DNA of 64,000 bases from Olivibacter jilunii (GCF_900607235.1 NZ_LR027849.1:1203231-1267230); one strand, 5' to 3'; shown: positions 26,879 through 37,300, counted from the first letter of the stretch. Notes: generated from the letters alone by a model not told the origin. Program-made: numbers and translations.

Positions 26879-28117
26879 ATGAACACTATTACTCGTGCAA
26901 AATTGTCATTCATGATGTTTCTGGAATTTTTTATCTGGGGAGCATGGTTCGTGACCTTAGGAACATTTCTAAATATTAACTTAAATGCATCTGGACTGGA
27001 AAGCGCCAATGTCTTTTCCACACAATCTTTTGGTGCCATCATTGCACCTTTTATTATTGGTTTAATTGCCGACCGCTACTTTAATGCTGAACGGATTCTC
27101 GGTGTACTTCATTTAATCGGTGCCTTTTTGATGTACCAAATGTATAGTGCCCCTGATGTCAGTGTATTTTATCCCTACGTACTGGCGTATATGATCGGCT
27201 ATATGCCTACCTTGGCGTTGGTAAACTCCGTTTCGTTCCGCCAAATGCAAAATCCTGAAAAAGAATTCTCTTCTATTCGTGTTTGGGGTACAATTGGTTG
27301 GATCATTGCAGGCCTAGTTATCAGCTATGTATTCCATTGGGACTCGGGTGATAATTTGAAAGCAGGCGCCTTGAAAAACACCTTTTTAATGGCCGGAATA
27401 GCGTCTTTAGTTTTGGGGCTATATAGTTTTATCCTTCCTAAAACTCCTCCGGTTGCACGCGAAGCAGGTGAAAAAAGCAGTATCTCGGAGATTTTAGGTT
27501 TAGACGCACTAAAACTCCTCAACAAAAAAGACTTTCTGATATTTTTTATTTCGGCTATTCTTATTTGTATTCCCCTGGCCTTCTATTACCAGAATGCGAA
27601 TCCATTCCTATCAGATATTGGTTTACCAAATCCAACCGGTAAAATGGCTATTGGCCAGATATCGGAAGCATTCTTCCTACTGCTTCTTCCAGTTTTTTTT
27701 AGCCGTTTTGGATTTAAAAAAACCATTTTGTTCGGAATGCTGGCGTGGGCGATAAGGTATGCTTTATTTGCATATGGCAACGCTAATGAACTTTCGTTCA
27801 TGCTTATTATCGGTATTGCACTTCATGGAATATGTTACGACTTTTTCTTTGTTTCCGGTCAAATTTATACCGATGCTCGCGCAGGCGAAAAGTATAAATC
27901 ATCCGCTCAAGGACTGGTTACATTAGCAACCTATGGAGTGGGAATGCTTATCGGTTTTTGGGTGGCAGGCTTTGTCACAGAACATTATAAAGCAGCAGCG
28001 GTGGATAATTTATGGCAACATGTCTGGATCGTACCGGCATCGATAGCCGCTATAATATTTGTATTATTTGCACTTTTCTTTAAAGAAAAGAAAGAGATCC
28101 ATGCAATCAGTGAATAA
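26879..28117 (+). CDS. MFS transporter, nucleoside:H+ symporter family
   Basis: 412 residues with about twelve membrane segments. The N-terminal helix MMFLEFFIWGAWFVTLGTFL is characteristic of the Nuc_H_symport family (NupG-like). In Bacteroidota such carriers are often found beside GMC oxidoreductase and Gfo/Idh/MocA genes, as here, and probably carry a sugar or glycoside rather than a nucleoside. The GMC gene starts 85 bases downstream on the same strand, so they are likely co-transcribed. Substrate unknown. Confidence 0.82.
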   Translation: MNTITRAKLSFMMFLEFFIWGAWFVTLGTFLNINLNASGLESANVFSTQSFGAIIAPFIIGLIADRYFNAERILGVLHLIGAFLMYQMYSAPDVSVFYPYVLAYMIGYMPTLALVNSVSFRQMQNPEKEFSSIRVWGTIGWIIAGLVISYVFHWDSGDNLKAGALKNTFLMAGIASLVLGLYSFILPKTPPVAREAGEKSSISEILGLDALKLLNKKDFLIFFISAILICIPLAFYYQNANPFLSDIGLPNPTGKMAIGQISEAFFLLLLPVFFSRFGFKKTILFGMLAWAIRYALFAYGNANELSFMLIIGIALHGICYDFFFVSGQIYTDARAGEKYKSSAQGLVTLATYGVGMLIGFWVAGFVTEHYKAAAVDNLWQHVWIVPASIAAIIFVLFALFFKEKKEIHAISE

Positions 28118-28202
28118 CTTATTAAAATAAACATGGACTTACCAGGCAAAGAAATAGCACATTACTAACGAATACTAAAACGACAAATAAACTAAATCAA
28201 TT

Positions 28203-29882
28203 ATGGCAGATAATGTATATGATGCGATAGTAATCGGATCAGGTATCAGCGGAGGCTGGGCAGCCAAAGAATTAACAGAGAAAGGGCTCAAAACAATTAT
28301 GTTGGAGCGCGGCAGGAACATCGAACACATAAAGGATTACGAAAGCCCCAATAAGAACCCTTGGGATTTCCCTCACCGCGGTGGCAGAACGCAAAAAATG
28401 ATTGAAGATTATCCGGTATTGAAGAGGGATTATCCCCTCAACGAAACGAATTTAAATTATTGGGTAAACGAAAAAGAAAGCCCGTACGTTGAGATAAAAC
28501 GATTCGACTGGTATAGGGGTTATCACGTAGGTGGACGCTCATTAATGTGGGGCCGCCAAAGCTATCGTTGGAGCGATCTTGATTTCGAAGCGAATTTGAA
28601 AGATGGAATAGCGGTCGACTGGCCAATAAGATATAAGGATATTGCGCCGTGGTATAGCTATGCCGAAAAATTTGCGGGTATCAGTGGAAATCGGGATGGA
28701 TTGGCCGTGTTGCCTGATGGTGACTTTATGCCGCCGATGGAAATGAACGTGGTAGAAAAGGATGTTGCCGCACGGATTAAACAGCATTTTGGTGGAAAAA
28801 GACATTTTATTATTGGTCGTACAGCGAATATCACGGTTCCGCACAATGGACGCGTAAATTGCCAATACCAGAATAAATGTTGGTTAGGATGTAATTTTGG
28901 CGCTTATTTCAGCACGCAGTCCGCAACGTTACCAGCCGCTGTAAAAACAGGTAATTTAACGGTTAGACCTTGGTCAATTGTAACTAAAATCATCTATGAT
29001 AAAGATACTAAAAAGGCCAAAGGTGTAGAGGTGCTGGATGCGCAGAACAATCAGACATACGAATATTTTGCTAAGATCATCTTTGTAAATGCGTCCGCAC
29101 TAAATTCTGCTTGGGTATTAATGAACTCAGCAACAGATGTTTGGGAAGGCGGGCTTGGAAGCAGCAGCGGTGAATTGGGACATAATGTGATGGACCACCA
29201 TTTAGGTGTTGGAGCTAGTGGAAGAGTCGAAGGCTTCGAAGATAAATATTATTTTGGGCGCAGAGCAAATGGTTTATACATCCCTCGCTTCCAAAACGTC
29301 GATGGTGATAAGAGAGATTACTTACGAGGATTTGGCTATCAAGGTGGTGCCAGTAGACAAGGGTGGAGTAGGAATGTCGCTGAAATGAATATTGGTGCTG
29401 ACTTCAAAGATGAATTATGTGAACCTGGATCATGGACAATTGGTTTCGGTGGATTCGGTGAAATATTACCTTATCATGAAAACAAAATCACGTTGGATAA
29501 GGAGAAAAAAGATAAGTGGGGTCTTCCTGTACTGGCGTTCGACGTAGAAATTAAAGAGAATGAACTAAAAATGCGTAAGGACATGGCCGAAGAGGCAAAA
29601 GCAATGCTGGAAGCCGTTGGTGTAAAGGATGTCTTTACCTACGATCGCGAGTATGGTTTCGGTCAGGGAATCCATGAAATGGGAACAGCACGCATGGGTA
29701 GAGATCCTAAAACTTCCGTATTGAACGGAAATAATCAAGTATGGGATGCTCCTAACGTTTTTGTAACAGATGGTGCTTGTATGACCTCTGCGGCTTGCGT
29801 GAATCCTTCGCTTACGTATATGGCTTTAACTGCACGTGCCGCTGACTTTGCTGTGAAGGAGTTGAAAAAGGGAAATATTTAA
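28203..29882 (+). CDS. GMC family FAD-dependent oxidoreductase
   Basis: 559 residues. The FAD-binding dinucleotide motif is AIVIGSGISGGWAAKEL (~8-24) with MLERG closing the fold. RSLMWGRQSYRWS is the GMC FAD-contact segment. The C-terminal part has the catalytic His in GIHEMGTARMG and the conserved NPSLTYMALTARAA. There is no signal peptide. Together with the gluconate-2-dehydrogenase subunit-3 homologue two genes downstream, it resembles LacA/LacC-type glucoside 3-dehydrogenases that oxidise C3 of sugars or glycosides. The substrate is an inference from context. Confidence 0.9.
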   Translation: MADNVYDAIVIGSGISGGWAAKELTEKGLKTIMLERGRNIEHIKDYESPNKNPWDFPHRGGRTQKMIEDYPVLKRDYPLNETNLNYWVNEKESPYVEIKRFDWYRGYHVGGRSLMWGRQSYRWSDLDFEANLKDGIAVDWPIRYKDIAPWYSYAEKFAGISGNRDGLAVLPDGDFMPPMEMNVVEKDVAARIKQHFGGKRHFIIGRTANITVPHNGRVNCQYQNKCWLGCNFGAYFSTQSATLPAAVKTGNLTVRPWSIVTKIIYDKDTKKAKGVEVLDAQNNQTYEYFAKIIFVNASALNSAWVLMNSATDVWEGGLGSSSGELGHNVMDHHLGVGASGRVEGFEDKYYFGRRANGLYIPRFQNVDGDKRDYLRGFGYQGGASRQGWSRNVAEMNIGADFKDELCEPGSWTIGFGGFGEILPYHENKITLDKEKKDKWGLPVLAFDVEIKENELKMRKDMAEEAKAMLEAVGVKDVFTYDREYGFGQGIHEMGTARMGRDPKTSVLNGNNQVWDAPNVFVTDGACMTSAACVNPSLTYMALTARAADFAVKELKKGNI

Positions 29883-29900
29883 CAACCAATTTATTTAATC

Positions 29901-31358
29901 ATGTCTGATACTAATAAAAATAACAAATCACAAACAAATGAATCCAGAAGGAGCTTTATAAAAGCCGGTGCTTTAGCAGCGGCTGGATTTATGATTGTTC
30001 CTAGACACGTTTTAGGAGGATCCGGTTTTATTGCGCCAAGCGATAAACTACAGGTTGCAGGTATTGGTGTAGGTGGTAAAGGATCAAGTGATATCAATGC
30101 TTTTTTTGAGAGCGGAAAAGCGGATATCGCCTTTTTATGTGACGTAGATGATAGAAGAGCTGCAGGGTCTGTAAAAAAATTCCCGAAGGCAAAATACTAC
30201 AAAGATTATAGGGAAATGCTTGACAAAGAGCATAAGCATATAGACGCTGTTTCTGTATCAACTCCCGATCATAATCATGCTATTCAGGCACTCGCAGCCA
30301 TGCAGTTGGGAAAACACGTATATGTTCAAAAACCGTTAACTCATGATGTTTGGGAAGCGCGCGTATTAACCGATGCTGCAAAGAAATATAAGGTAGTAAC
30401 TCAAATGGGTAATCAAGGAGCCTCAAATGACGGCCCAAGGCAAGCCCGCGAATGGTATGAGGCCGGAATTATCGGTGATGTGCATACGGTATACTGCTGG
30501 ACAGACAGACCGGTATGGCCTTCTGGAATTCAGTGGCCTACACAAAAGGCTGAAATTCCTAAAGAATTAAATTGGGATCTTTGGTTAGGCACCGCACCTC
30601 AAAAGGATTATGTGGATAAATTGGTTCCATTTAACTGGCGTGGATGGTGGGATTACGGAACCGGTGCATTGGGAGACATGGGCTGTCACTTACTAGAGCT
30701 ACCATTCAGCGTATTGGGTCTTAGTTATGTACAAGATGTTCAGGCAAGTGTAGGTACCGTATATGTAGATGAATTTAAACGAGGGTATTTCCCTGAGAGT
30801 TGTCCTCCTTCAAGTCATGCTACGCTTACCTTCCCGAAAGGCACTAGAACCAACGGGCCCGTAACATTACATTGGATGGACGGGGGTATTCAACCGGAAA
30901 GACCCGAGGAGCTGGAACCTAATGAGATTTATGGCGATGGTGGAAACGGAATTCTATTGATCGGTACCAAAGGAAAAATTCTAGCCGACACTTACGGAAA
31001 AAATGCACGTCTTCTTCCAACGTCAAAAACAGCAACTGTCAATGTACCAAAGAAGTACGATCGCGTTGTCGGTCAAGAGGGAGGACATTATGCGCAATGG
31101 GTGGAGTCTTGTATCGCCGGGTACGGAAAGAAACCGGTGAGCTCACCCTTTGAAATTGCCGGACCACTTACCGAGGCTTTGCTAATGGCTAATTTAGCAA
31201 TTAGAGGTGCCGACTTGCGCATCAATAATCAATATCCGGGCCGCAACATTAAATTGGTTTGGGATAACAATGCGATGAAGGTGACGAACTTTGACGAAGT
31301 GAATCAATTCGTTAAACGAAACTACCGTTCAGGCTGGGATGTAAAATACACAATATAA
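29901..31358 (+). CDS. Tat-exported Gfo/Idh/MocA family oxidoreductase
   Basis: 485 residues. A Tat signal is clear (ESRRSFIKAGALAAAGF). The Rossmann fold begins LQVAGIGVGGKGSSDI, and the family motif KHVYVQKPLTHDVWEA holds the conserved Lys-Pro. HATLTFP and the C-terminal alpha/beta domain follow. Exported members of this family act on sugars or sugar-ketones in the periplasm with tightly bound NAD(P). It lies 18 bases after the GMC gene, so it probably processes the 3-keto product or is its hydrolase-type partner, which fits Bacteroidota 3-keto-glycoside loci. Confidence 0.9.
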   Translation: MSDTNKNNKSQTNESRRSFIKAGALAAAGFMIVPRHVLGGSGFIAPSDKLQVAGIGVGGKGSSDINAFFESGKADIAFLCDVDDRRAAGSVKKFPKAKYYKDYREMLDKEHKHIDAVSVSTPDHNHAIQALAAMQLGKHVYVQKPLTHDVWEARVLTDAAKKYKVVTQMGNQGASNDGPRQAREWYEAGIIGDVHTVYCWTDRPVWPSGIQWPTQKAEIPKELNWDLWLGTAPQKDYVDKLVPFNWRGWWDYGTGALGDMGCHLLELPFSVLGLSYVQDVQASVGTVYVDEFKRGYFPESCPPSSHATLTFPKGTRTNGPVTLHWMDGGIQPERPEELEPNEIYGDGGNGILLIGTKGKILADTYGKNARLLPTSKTATVNVPKKYDRVVGQEGGHYAQWVESCIAGYGKKPVSSPFEIAGPLTEALLMANLAIRGADLRINNQYPGRNIKLVWDNNAMKVTNFDEVNQFVKRNYRSGWDVKYTI

Positions 31359-31381
31359 AAACCGTTAAATAAACTAAAGAT

Positions 31382-31951
31382 ATGAATAGAAGAGAAGCCT
31401 TGACCCGAGTAGCTTGGATAATGGGAGGCACTGTAATCGGTGCTAATCTCTTTCTTGAGGGCTGTACTCGCCCTGCATCGAAAGATGTAGAAAGCTTATT
31501 CAAAGAGGATCAAATAGACTATTTAGGTGATATTGCCGAAACCATTTTACCTAAAACATCCAGCCCGGGTGCAAAAGAGGCGGGCGTGGGTGCATTTATA
31601 CCAGTAATGGTGCGCGACTGCTACACCAAAGAAGATCAAAAAGTATTTCTAGAAGGATTGGGAAAACTGGAAGATGCTTCAAAAGCTAAATACAGTAAGA
31701 AATTCCAGGAATTATCTAAAGAAGAACGCACCAGCTTGCTGACCGAAATTGATAAGGAAGCAAAAGAATACGGGAAGAACAAAAAAGAGGGGGATGCTAA
31801 CCACTACTTTAGCATGATTAAGCAACTTACCTTACTGGGTTTCTTTACCTCTGAATTAGGAGCTACCAAAGCCCTAAGATATGTTAAAATACCAGGTCGT
31901 TACGATGGTAATTTACCTTATAAAAAGGGAGATAAGGCCTGGGCAACCTAG
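31382..31951 (+). CDS. Gluconate 2-dehydrogenase subunit 3 family lipoprotein
   Basis: 189 residues. The N-terminus MNRREALTRVAWIMGGT has a twin-arginine and is followed by the lipobox LEGC, so it is probably a Tat-exported lipoprotein. The body has the family pattern ETILPKTSSPGAKEAGVGAFIPVMVRDCY and GFFTSELGATKALRY. Proteins of this family are small subunits of FAD-dependent dehydrogenases, and the GMC oxidoreductase encoded two genes upstream is the likely large partner. The unit ends in a strong terminator. Confidence 0.88.
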   Translation: MNRREALTRVAWIMGGTVIGANLFLEGCTRPASKDVESLFKEDQIDYLGDIAETILPKTSSPGAKEAGVGAFIPVMVRDCYTKEDQKVFLEGLGKLEDASKAKYSKKFQELSKEERTSLLTEIDKEAKEYGKNKKEGDANHYFSMIKQLTLLGFFTSELGATKALRYVKIPGRYDGNLPYKKGDKAWAT

Positions 31952-31970
31952 AATTAGTAAGCGCGAAAAT

Positions 31971-32002
31971 AGAGAGCAACCCTCAACAGGTTGCTCTTTT
32001 TT
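31971..32002 (+). terminator. Rho-independent terminator of the sugar-oxidation operon
   Basis: Stem AGAGCAACC (31973-31981) / GGTTGCTCT (31989-31997), 7-base loop, then a T-run. Confidence 0.88.
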
Positions 32003-32052
32003 ATGTCGTACCGTTGGAGAATACTTTTTACTGGAGTAAATAATAATGCCTT

Positions 32053-32778
32053 ATGGATACCAAATCACCCGTCCTATTTAGATTCAAGCAATTTCATGTA
32101 GAACAAACCAATGCTACCATGAAAATAAATACGGATGGCGTATTGTTAGGAGCCTTGGCTGACCATCCGTCACCCAACCGGATATTGGATATCGGATCAG
32201 GTACGGGAGTGATAGCAATGATGATGGCACAGCGGTTTCCACATGCTATAATTGACGCCGTTGAAAAAGATGAATTAGCAGCACAGTTATCGGATAAAAA
32301 CTTTAAGAATTCTATTTTTTTCAATCGAATTCGAGCGCATTGTACGCTTTTTCAAGAGTTTGCCCCACCAGCGTTATACGACTTGATTGTTAGTAATCCA
32401 CCCTTTTTTTTGAACGCACTTCAAAATCCTGATAAGCGAAAGTCCATTGCTAGACACACAGATGCATCCTTTTATCGCGAATTGATACAAAAAGCTTGGA
32501 GTTGGCTCAATGATGGCGGACAGTTACAACTTGTCCTCCCACCAGTCATCAGCACTAGTGTCCGGGAATATGCGGATAAGTTAACAGATTTTCATCCTGC
32601 TAAAGCAATCCATATAAAGTCATTTGAAAGCGAAGACGCCTTCAGACAAATTATATGTCTAAGAAAGGGGGAGCGAATGCAACCCAATGAAGATACGATC
32701 TTTACAATATATAAAGAAAGGGGTATATACTCCAACGCTTATAAAGAACTTTTGAAACCTTTTTTTGTTAATTTTTAA
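32053..32778 (+). CDS. trmN6: tRNA1(Val) (adenine(37)-N6)-methyltransferase
   Basis: 241 residues. The SAM-binding glycine loop ILDIGSGTGVIAMMMAQ and the catalytic SNPPFF (N6-adenine methylase motif NPP[FY]) are present, and FKQFHVEQTNATMKINTDGVLLGALA is the usual N-terminal YfiC/TrmN6 pattern. It methylates A37 of tRNA-Val in the cytoplasm. The idi gene begins 25 bases downstream, so the two are probably co-transcribed. Confidence 0.92.
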   Translation: MDTKSPVLFRFKQFHVEQTNATMKINTDGVLLGALADHPSPNRILDIGSGTGVIAMMMAQRFPHAIIDAVEKDELAAQLSDKNFKNSIFFNRIRAHCTLFQEFAPPALYDLIVSNPPFFLNALQNPDKRKSIARHTDASFYRELIQKAWSWLNDGGQLQLVLPPVISTSVREYADKLTDFHPAKAIHIKSFESEDAFRQIICLRKGERMQPNEDTIFTIYKERGIYSNAYKELLKPFFVNF

Positions 32779-32803
32779 TGCGTTAAACTTAGATACAGGG
32801 CCA

Positions 32804-33322
32804 ATGAAAGAAGTTATATTAGTTAATGAGCAGGATGAAGCAGTCGGTAAAATGGAAAAGCTGGAAGCGCATCAAAAGGGTTTATTACATCGAGCCTTTA
32901 GCATTTTTGTTTTTAATACCGCAGGCGAACTGCTTTTACAAAGAAGGGCTTTGAATAAATATCATAGCGGGGGCTTATGGACAAATACTTGCTGTAGCCA
33001 TCCTTTACCAAATGAAGATACACTTATCGCCGCTCAAAACAGATTACAAGAGGAGATGGGATTTCAAACGACACTGAGACCCCTCTTTTCCTTTTTATAT
33101 AAAACGTCTTTTCACAATGGCTTAGTTGAACACGAATTCGATCATGTTTATGTAGGTGAGTTTAGTGGAGAAATTATACCAAATAGGGAAGAAGTTATGG
33201 ATTACCAATGGATCGCTTATCAAAATCTTGAACAAATGATTAAGTCAAGCCCGGACGCTTTCACTTTTTGGTTTTTGGAAGTATACGAACGTGTTTTTAA
33301 GGAGTATAACAAAAAAAGCTAA
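32804..33322 (+). CDS. idi: Isopentenyl-diphosphate delta-isomerase, type I
   Basis: 172 residues from ATG 32804 (the longer frame starts with TTG at 32765 inside the preceding gene). Nudix-type fold with the catalytic cysteine in TNTCCSHP and the catalytic Glu in LVEHEFDHVY; the metal-binding helix is LQEEMGF. It interconverts IPP and DMAPP for isoprenoid synthesis. Located after trmN6 and before two tRNA-Leu genes on the other strand. Length agrees with the family. Confidence 0.93.
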   Translation: MKEVILVNEQDEAVGKMEKLEAHQKGLLHRAFSIFVFNTAGELLLQRRALNKYHSGGLWTNTCCSHPLPNEDTLIAAQNRLQEEMGFQTTLRPLFSFLYKTSFHNGLVEHEFDHVYVGEFSGEIIPNREEVMDYQWIAYQNLEQMIKSSPDAFTFWFLEVYERVFKEYNKKS

Positions 33323-33365
33323 CTTCTCAACCAGCCCCATGTAGCATAGCACGCGGTGCCTAAGT

Positions 33366-33420
33366 CTTTACGTTAAAAAGGCACGCTCAAGTTAACTCGG
33401 CGCGCCTTCTTAATGTAAAG
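33366..33420 (-). terminator. Terminator of the tRNA-Leu unit
   Basis: A long imperfect hairpin (arms 33366-33386 and 33400-33420, 18 of 21 positions complementary). On the minus strand the core AGGCGCGC / GCGTGCCT is followed by TTTTT, the right order for ending transcription of the two tRNA-Leu genes. It may also help end idi from the left. Confidence 0.65.
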
Positions 33421-33452
33421 CCCTTGCGAAAGCAAGCGTACTATAAGAGCTG

Positions 33453-33535
33453 TGCGGAAGAGCAGATTCGAACTGCCACGCCCTTAGGGCGCCACCCCCT
33501 CAAGATGGTGCGTCTACCAATTTCGCCACTTCCGC
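33453..33535 (-). tRNA. tRNA-Leu (anticodon GAG)
   Basis: 83 bases, class II. Acceptor GCGGAAG / CTTCCGC pairs fully, the D-loop holds GCGAAATTGGTAGACGC, the anticodon stem-loop is CCATC-TTGAGGG-GGTGG giving anticodon GAG, a variable arm follows, and the T-loop is GTTCGAATC. CCA is not encoded. Confidence 0.93.
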
Positions 33536-33557
33536 ATAATCAAACTACGATCATTTG

Positions 33558-33640
33558 TGCCCAGGGAGGGACTCGAACCCTCAAGAGCCGAGCTCAACGG
33601 CTTCTGAGACCGCAACGTTTACCAATTTCGCCACCTGGGC
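33558..33640 (-). tRNA. tRNA-Leu (anticodon CAG)
   Basis: 83 bases, class II. Acceptor GCCCAGG / CCTGGGC, D-arm GCGAAATTGGTAAACG, anticodon loop CTCAGAA giving CAG, long variable arm, T-loop GTTCGAGTC. CCA is not encoded. Lies 22 bases upstream of the GAG tRNA on the same strand. Confidence 0.93.
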
Positions 33641-33647
33641 GTGGCTG

Positions 33648-33655
33648 CAAATATA
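33648..33655 (-). promoter_or_regulatory. -7 promoter box of the tRNA-Leu pair
   Basis: CAAATATA on the plus strand is TATATTTG on the minus strand, an exact -7 box placed 8 bases before the first tRNA-Leu. Confidence 0.6.
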
Positions 33656-33855
33656 GTACTTGTATTTGGTTCAAAAAATTTTTCTTATCATCAAATTCAC
33701 TAAATTTCGTAAGAAACTCTTTCACAAAGTATTATTTTTTTAAGGATGGAAAACAAATAGGAGACTATACAGTTAATCCGTAAAGAGATGATTACTATGC
33801 ATGCATAATTTATGTAGAATATTACTATATTTATCCTAGACTAAAATGCTAAATC

Positions 33856-34287
33856 ATGAAAAATCTAACATTATTTGCGGTATTCATGCTACTGGTAAGT
33901 AGTGTCTTTGCCCAAAATCACAATGGAATATTAGGAAAGTGGCAAAACCCAAGCGGTGAAGGAAGGATCGAGATAACAAAAAAGGGAGAAAAATACTACG
34001 GAACCCTATATTGGCTAAAGCAACCCAATGATGAAAACGGCCAGCCTAAAAAAGATAAAAAGAATCCGGACGAGACAAAAAGATCGAGAACCATACAAGG
34101 AAGCCAAATATTGGAAGGCTTTACCGCTAAAGAGAACGGTTTATACGATGGGGGGACGATATATGATCCAAAATCGGGCAAAACATATAGTTGTAAAATG
34201 ACCTTAAAAGGTGACAAGCTCGATATTCGCGGTTTTGTTGGTTTAAGCCTATTAGGTCGAACAGAAACATGGACGCGCGTAAAGTAG
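33856..34287 (+). CDS. DUF2147 family secreted protein
   Basis: 143 residues with a signal peptide ending VFAQ. The body matches the DUF2147 layout: ILGKWQNPSGEGRIEI, KKGEKYYGTLYWLKQPND, ILEGFTAKENGLYDGGTIYDPKSGKTYSCKM and RGFVGLSLLGRTETWTRV. These are small beta-barrel-like periplasmic proteins of unknown role. A 7-of-8 -7 box (TATATTTA, 33826-33833) precedes it. Single gene ending in a bidirectional terminator shared with the drug-efflux operon. Confidence 0.85.
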   Translation: MKNLTLFAVFMLLVSSVFAQNHNGILGKWQNPSGEGRIEITKKGEKYYGTLYWLKQPNDENGQPKKDKKNPDETKRSRTIQGSQILEGFTAKENGLYDGGTIYDPKSGKTYSCKMTLKGDKLDIRGFVGLSLLGRTETWTRVK

Positions 34288-34301
34288 ATGCAACTATTAA
34301 A

Positions 34302-34341
34302 AAAGAAAAGGGCCTCATGTAAAAATGAGGCCCTTTTCTTT
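34302..34341. terminator. Bidirectional terminator
   Basis: Perfect 17-bp stem (arms 34302-34318 and 34325-34341; core GGGCCTCAT / ATGAGGCCC) with a 6-base loop. A-rich on the left and T-rich on the right, so it serves both the DUF2147 gene and the convergent RND permease gene. Confidence 0.92.
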
Positions 34342-34354
34342 AGGAGACCGATTT

Positions 34355-37300
34355 TTAATCTTCGGAGTGAAGCATGTCTTTGTGATCGTCTGGGTTATAG
34401 TTAGCTTGTAATTCGGCCAACTTCTTTTTTCCGTAAGCCAAACGCGTAATCAAAACAAACAATACCGGCACAAAGAAGATGGCTAATAGCGTGGCTGCCA
34501 ACATTCCGCCAAATACGGTCCAACCGATAGTTTGGCGTGATACGGCACCTGCGCCGCTCGATAACATCAATGGTATAATACCTAATATAAAAGCCATAGA
34601 CGTCATCACAATCGGGCGTAACCTTAACTTGACAGCATCAATGGTTGCGGCAATTAGTTCCATTCCCATATCGACCCTTTCTTTGGCAAATTCCACAATT
34701 AAGATAGCGTTCTTCGCCGCTAAACCAATCAAGGTGACCAAACCAATTTGAGCATAGATATTATTATCCAGCTTGGGGAGGAAGGTAAGCGCAAGAATCG
34801 CTCCGAACACTCCAACAGGCACCGACATCAAGATAGAAAACGGAACCGACCAGCTTTCATAAAGTGCCGCCAGTAACAGGAAAACGAAAATAATACAAAG
34901 CGCAAATATCATGACTGTCTTATTTCCCGACTCAAGTTCCTGCAAACTTAAACCTGCAAAGCTGTAGGTGTAACCCGTAGGGAGCGTTTGAGCAGCAACT
35001 TCTTTTAATGCATTCAAAGCGTCACCACTACTGTAGCCAGGTGCTGCATTACCACTGACCTCTATAGCACGAAAGATGTTAAAGTGATTGATAATTGACG
35101 GATTCTCAACAACTTTATAATCTACCAAGGTCCCGAGCGGAACCGACGTCCCTTTCGTGTTTTTCACATACAGATTATTGATATCTTCGATATGTTTTCT
35201 GAAGTTCGTATCGGCTTGGGTTACAACACGGAACGTACGTCCATACAATACAAAGTCGTTAATATAGCTACTACCGAAATAAGCCGATATAGTTCCGTAA
35301 ACTGAATTAATCGGAACCCCCATCTTCTTTGCTTGCTCTCTATTTACTTCTACACGATAGTTGGGTGTTTTGGTATTAAATAGCGAATAGGCCATGGCTA
35401 TTTCGGGACGTTGGTTAGCCGCCATCAAGAATTTACCGACAACACCCTCAAAGGCTTTGATATCGCCTGCTTGCTGTTCTTCAATCTCCATAGTAAAACC
35501 GCCCGTAGTACCCAAACCTGGGATAGGAGGGGGAGCAACGGCTATTAAGCTACCTTTGGTATTGGCCATATATTTTCCCATCAACTGTCCTGTTATTTCG
35601 GTAACAGAACGATGGCGTTCCTCCCATGGCTTCAACTGTACAAAACAAGTCGCCGCACTCGATTTAAAAGCCCGGTTCAGGATATTGATACCGGAGATCG
35701 CAGTGATATTTTGTACCTCAGGAACCTCCTTTTGTATATACTTGGTAATTTCGTCCAAGTATTCGTTTGTTCGAGCTGCAGAAGCGCCTTCGGGTAGGGA
35801 AATCCCCATAAAGAAAACACCGGCATCCTCTTGCGGTATAAAACCGCTCGGCTTGGCTGTAAATAAGCCGTAGGTCCCCACAAAGATACAAATAAGTAAA
35901 ATCATCACTAACGGCGTCTTCTTGATGCACCATTGCACGCCCCTTGAGTACTTTTGTGTAACACGATGGAACCAAGAGTTGAACAAATAGAATATGCGAT
36001 CCAATCCTTTCGAATCCTTATCCAATTTCATTGGCTTTAACATTAATGAGCATAAGGCAGGTGTAAGGGAAAGGGCGATAAAAGCAGACAATAAAACCGA
36101 AACGGCAATAGTGATCGCAAACTGTTGATACAATTTACCCACCATGCCCGGTATAAAGCCCACCGGCACAAACACCGCTGCCAATATCAAAGCGATCGCA
36201 ATAACAGGTGCAGTAATATCCTTCATCGCTTTCTGGGTAGCCTCTTTAGCCGAAAGGTGTTCATTGTCGATATAATGTTGCACAGCCTCCACCACCACAA
36301 TCGCGTCATCCACCACAATACCGATCGCCAATACAAACGCCAACATTGTTAACGTGTTCACCGAAAAACCTAAAAGAATGAAGAAAATAAATGTACCAAC
36401 AATAGATACCGGAATTGCTAACACCGGAATCAGAGTAGCTCGCCAGCTTTGAAGGAAAACAAATACCACGATGGTTACGAGCACCAATGCTTCTACCAGT
36501 GTATGAATCACGGAGCTAATGGATGCTTTTACCATTGAGATCGTTTCATAAGAAATCACATAATCCACGTCATCGGGGAATGATTTCTTAAGAGTTTCCA
36601 ATGCCTGTTGAATACCCTCTGCAGTTTCTACTGCATTACCACCAGGCATTTGATTAATCATCATCATGGATGCAACCTGCCCATTCACCTTCGAGGATGT
36701 ACTATAAGCAAACTCGCCCAATTCAATACGGGCCACGTCTCGTAGATAAACTAAAGACCCATCCGCATTGGTTTTAACGATGATATTTTCGAACTGCTCC
36801 GGTGTAATCAAATCGCCGTCAAGAATCACGTTAAATTCGAAAGCTTGAGAAGACGATTGCGGTTTCGCTCCGACACTACCACCCGGTATCCGTAGATTCT
36901 GCTCTTGGATAGCGGCGCTGACGTCTGCGGGTGTTAAGCTTAATCGCGACAATTTATCGGCGTCCAACCAAACGCGCATACTGAACGGTTGACCAAACGC
37001 TTGCACATCACCAACACCAGCTACACGTAAAAGTGCGTCTTTTACATAGATTTGAATGTAGTTTGACAGGAATTTTTCATCATGTGTTCCTTTTGGAGAC
37101 ACCAAACCTGCAACCATCAATATATCGTTATTAGCTTTCCGGGTAATAATTCCCAGACGCCTAACAGCTTCGGGGAGAGCCGGCTCGGCAATACCAACCC
37201 GGTTTTGGACATCCAGTGTCGCTATATCTATATCGGTACCTACGTCAAATGTTACAGTGATAGATGAACGACCGTCTGACGTACTATTTGATTGCAAATA

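Noticed and set aside
33424..33783. Open frame of 119 codons
   Set aside because: It lies over two tRNA-Leu genes on the other strand and has no family resemblance.
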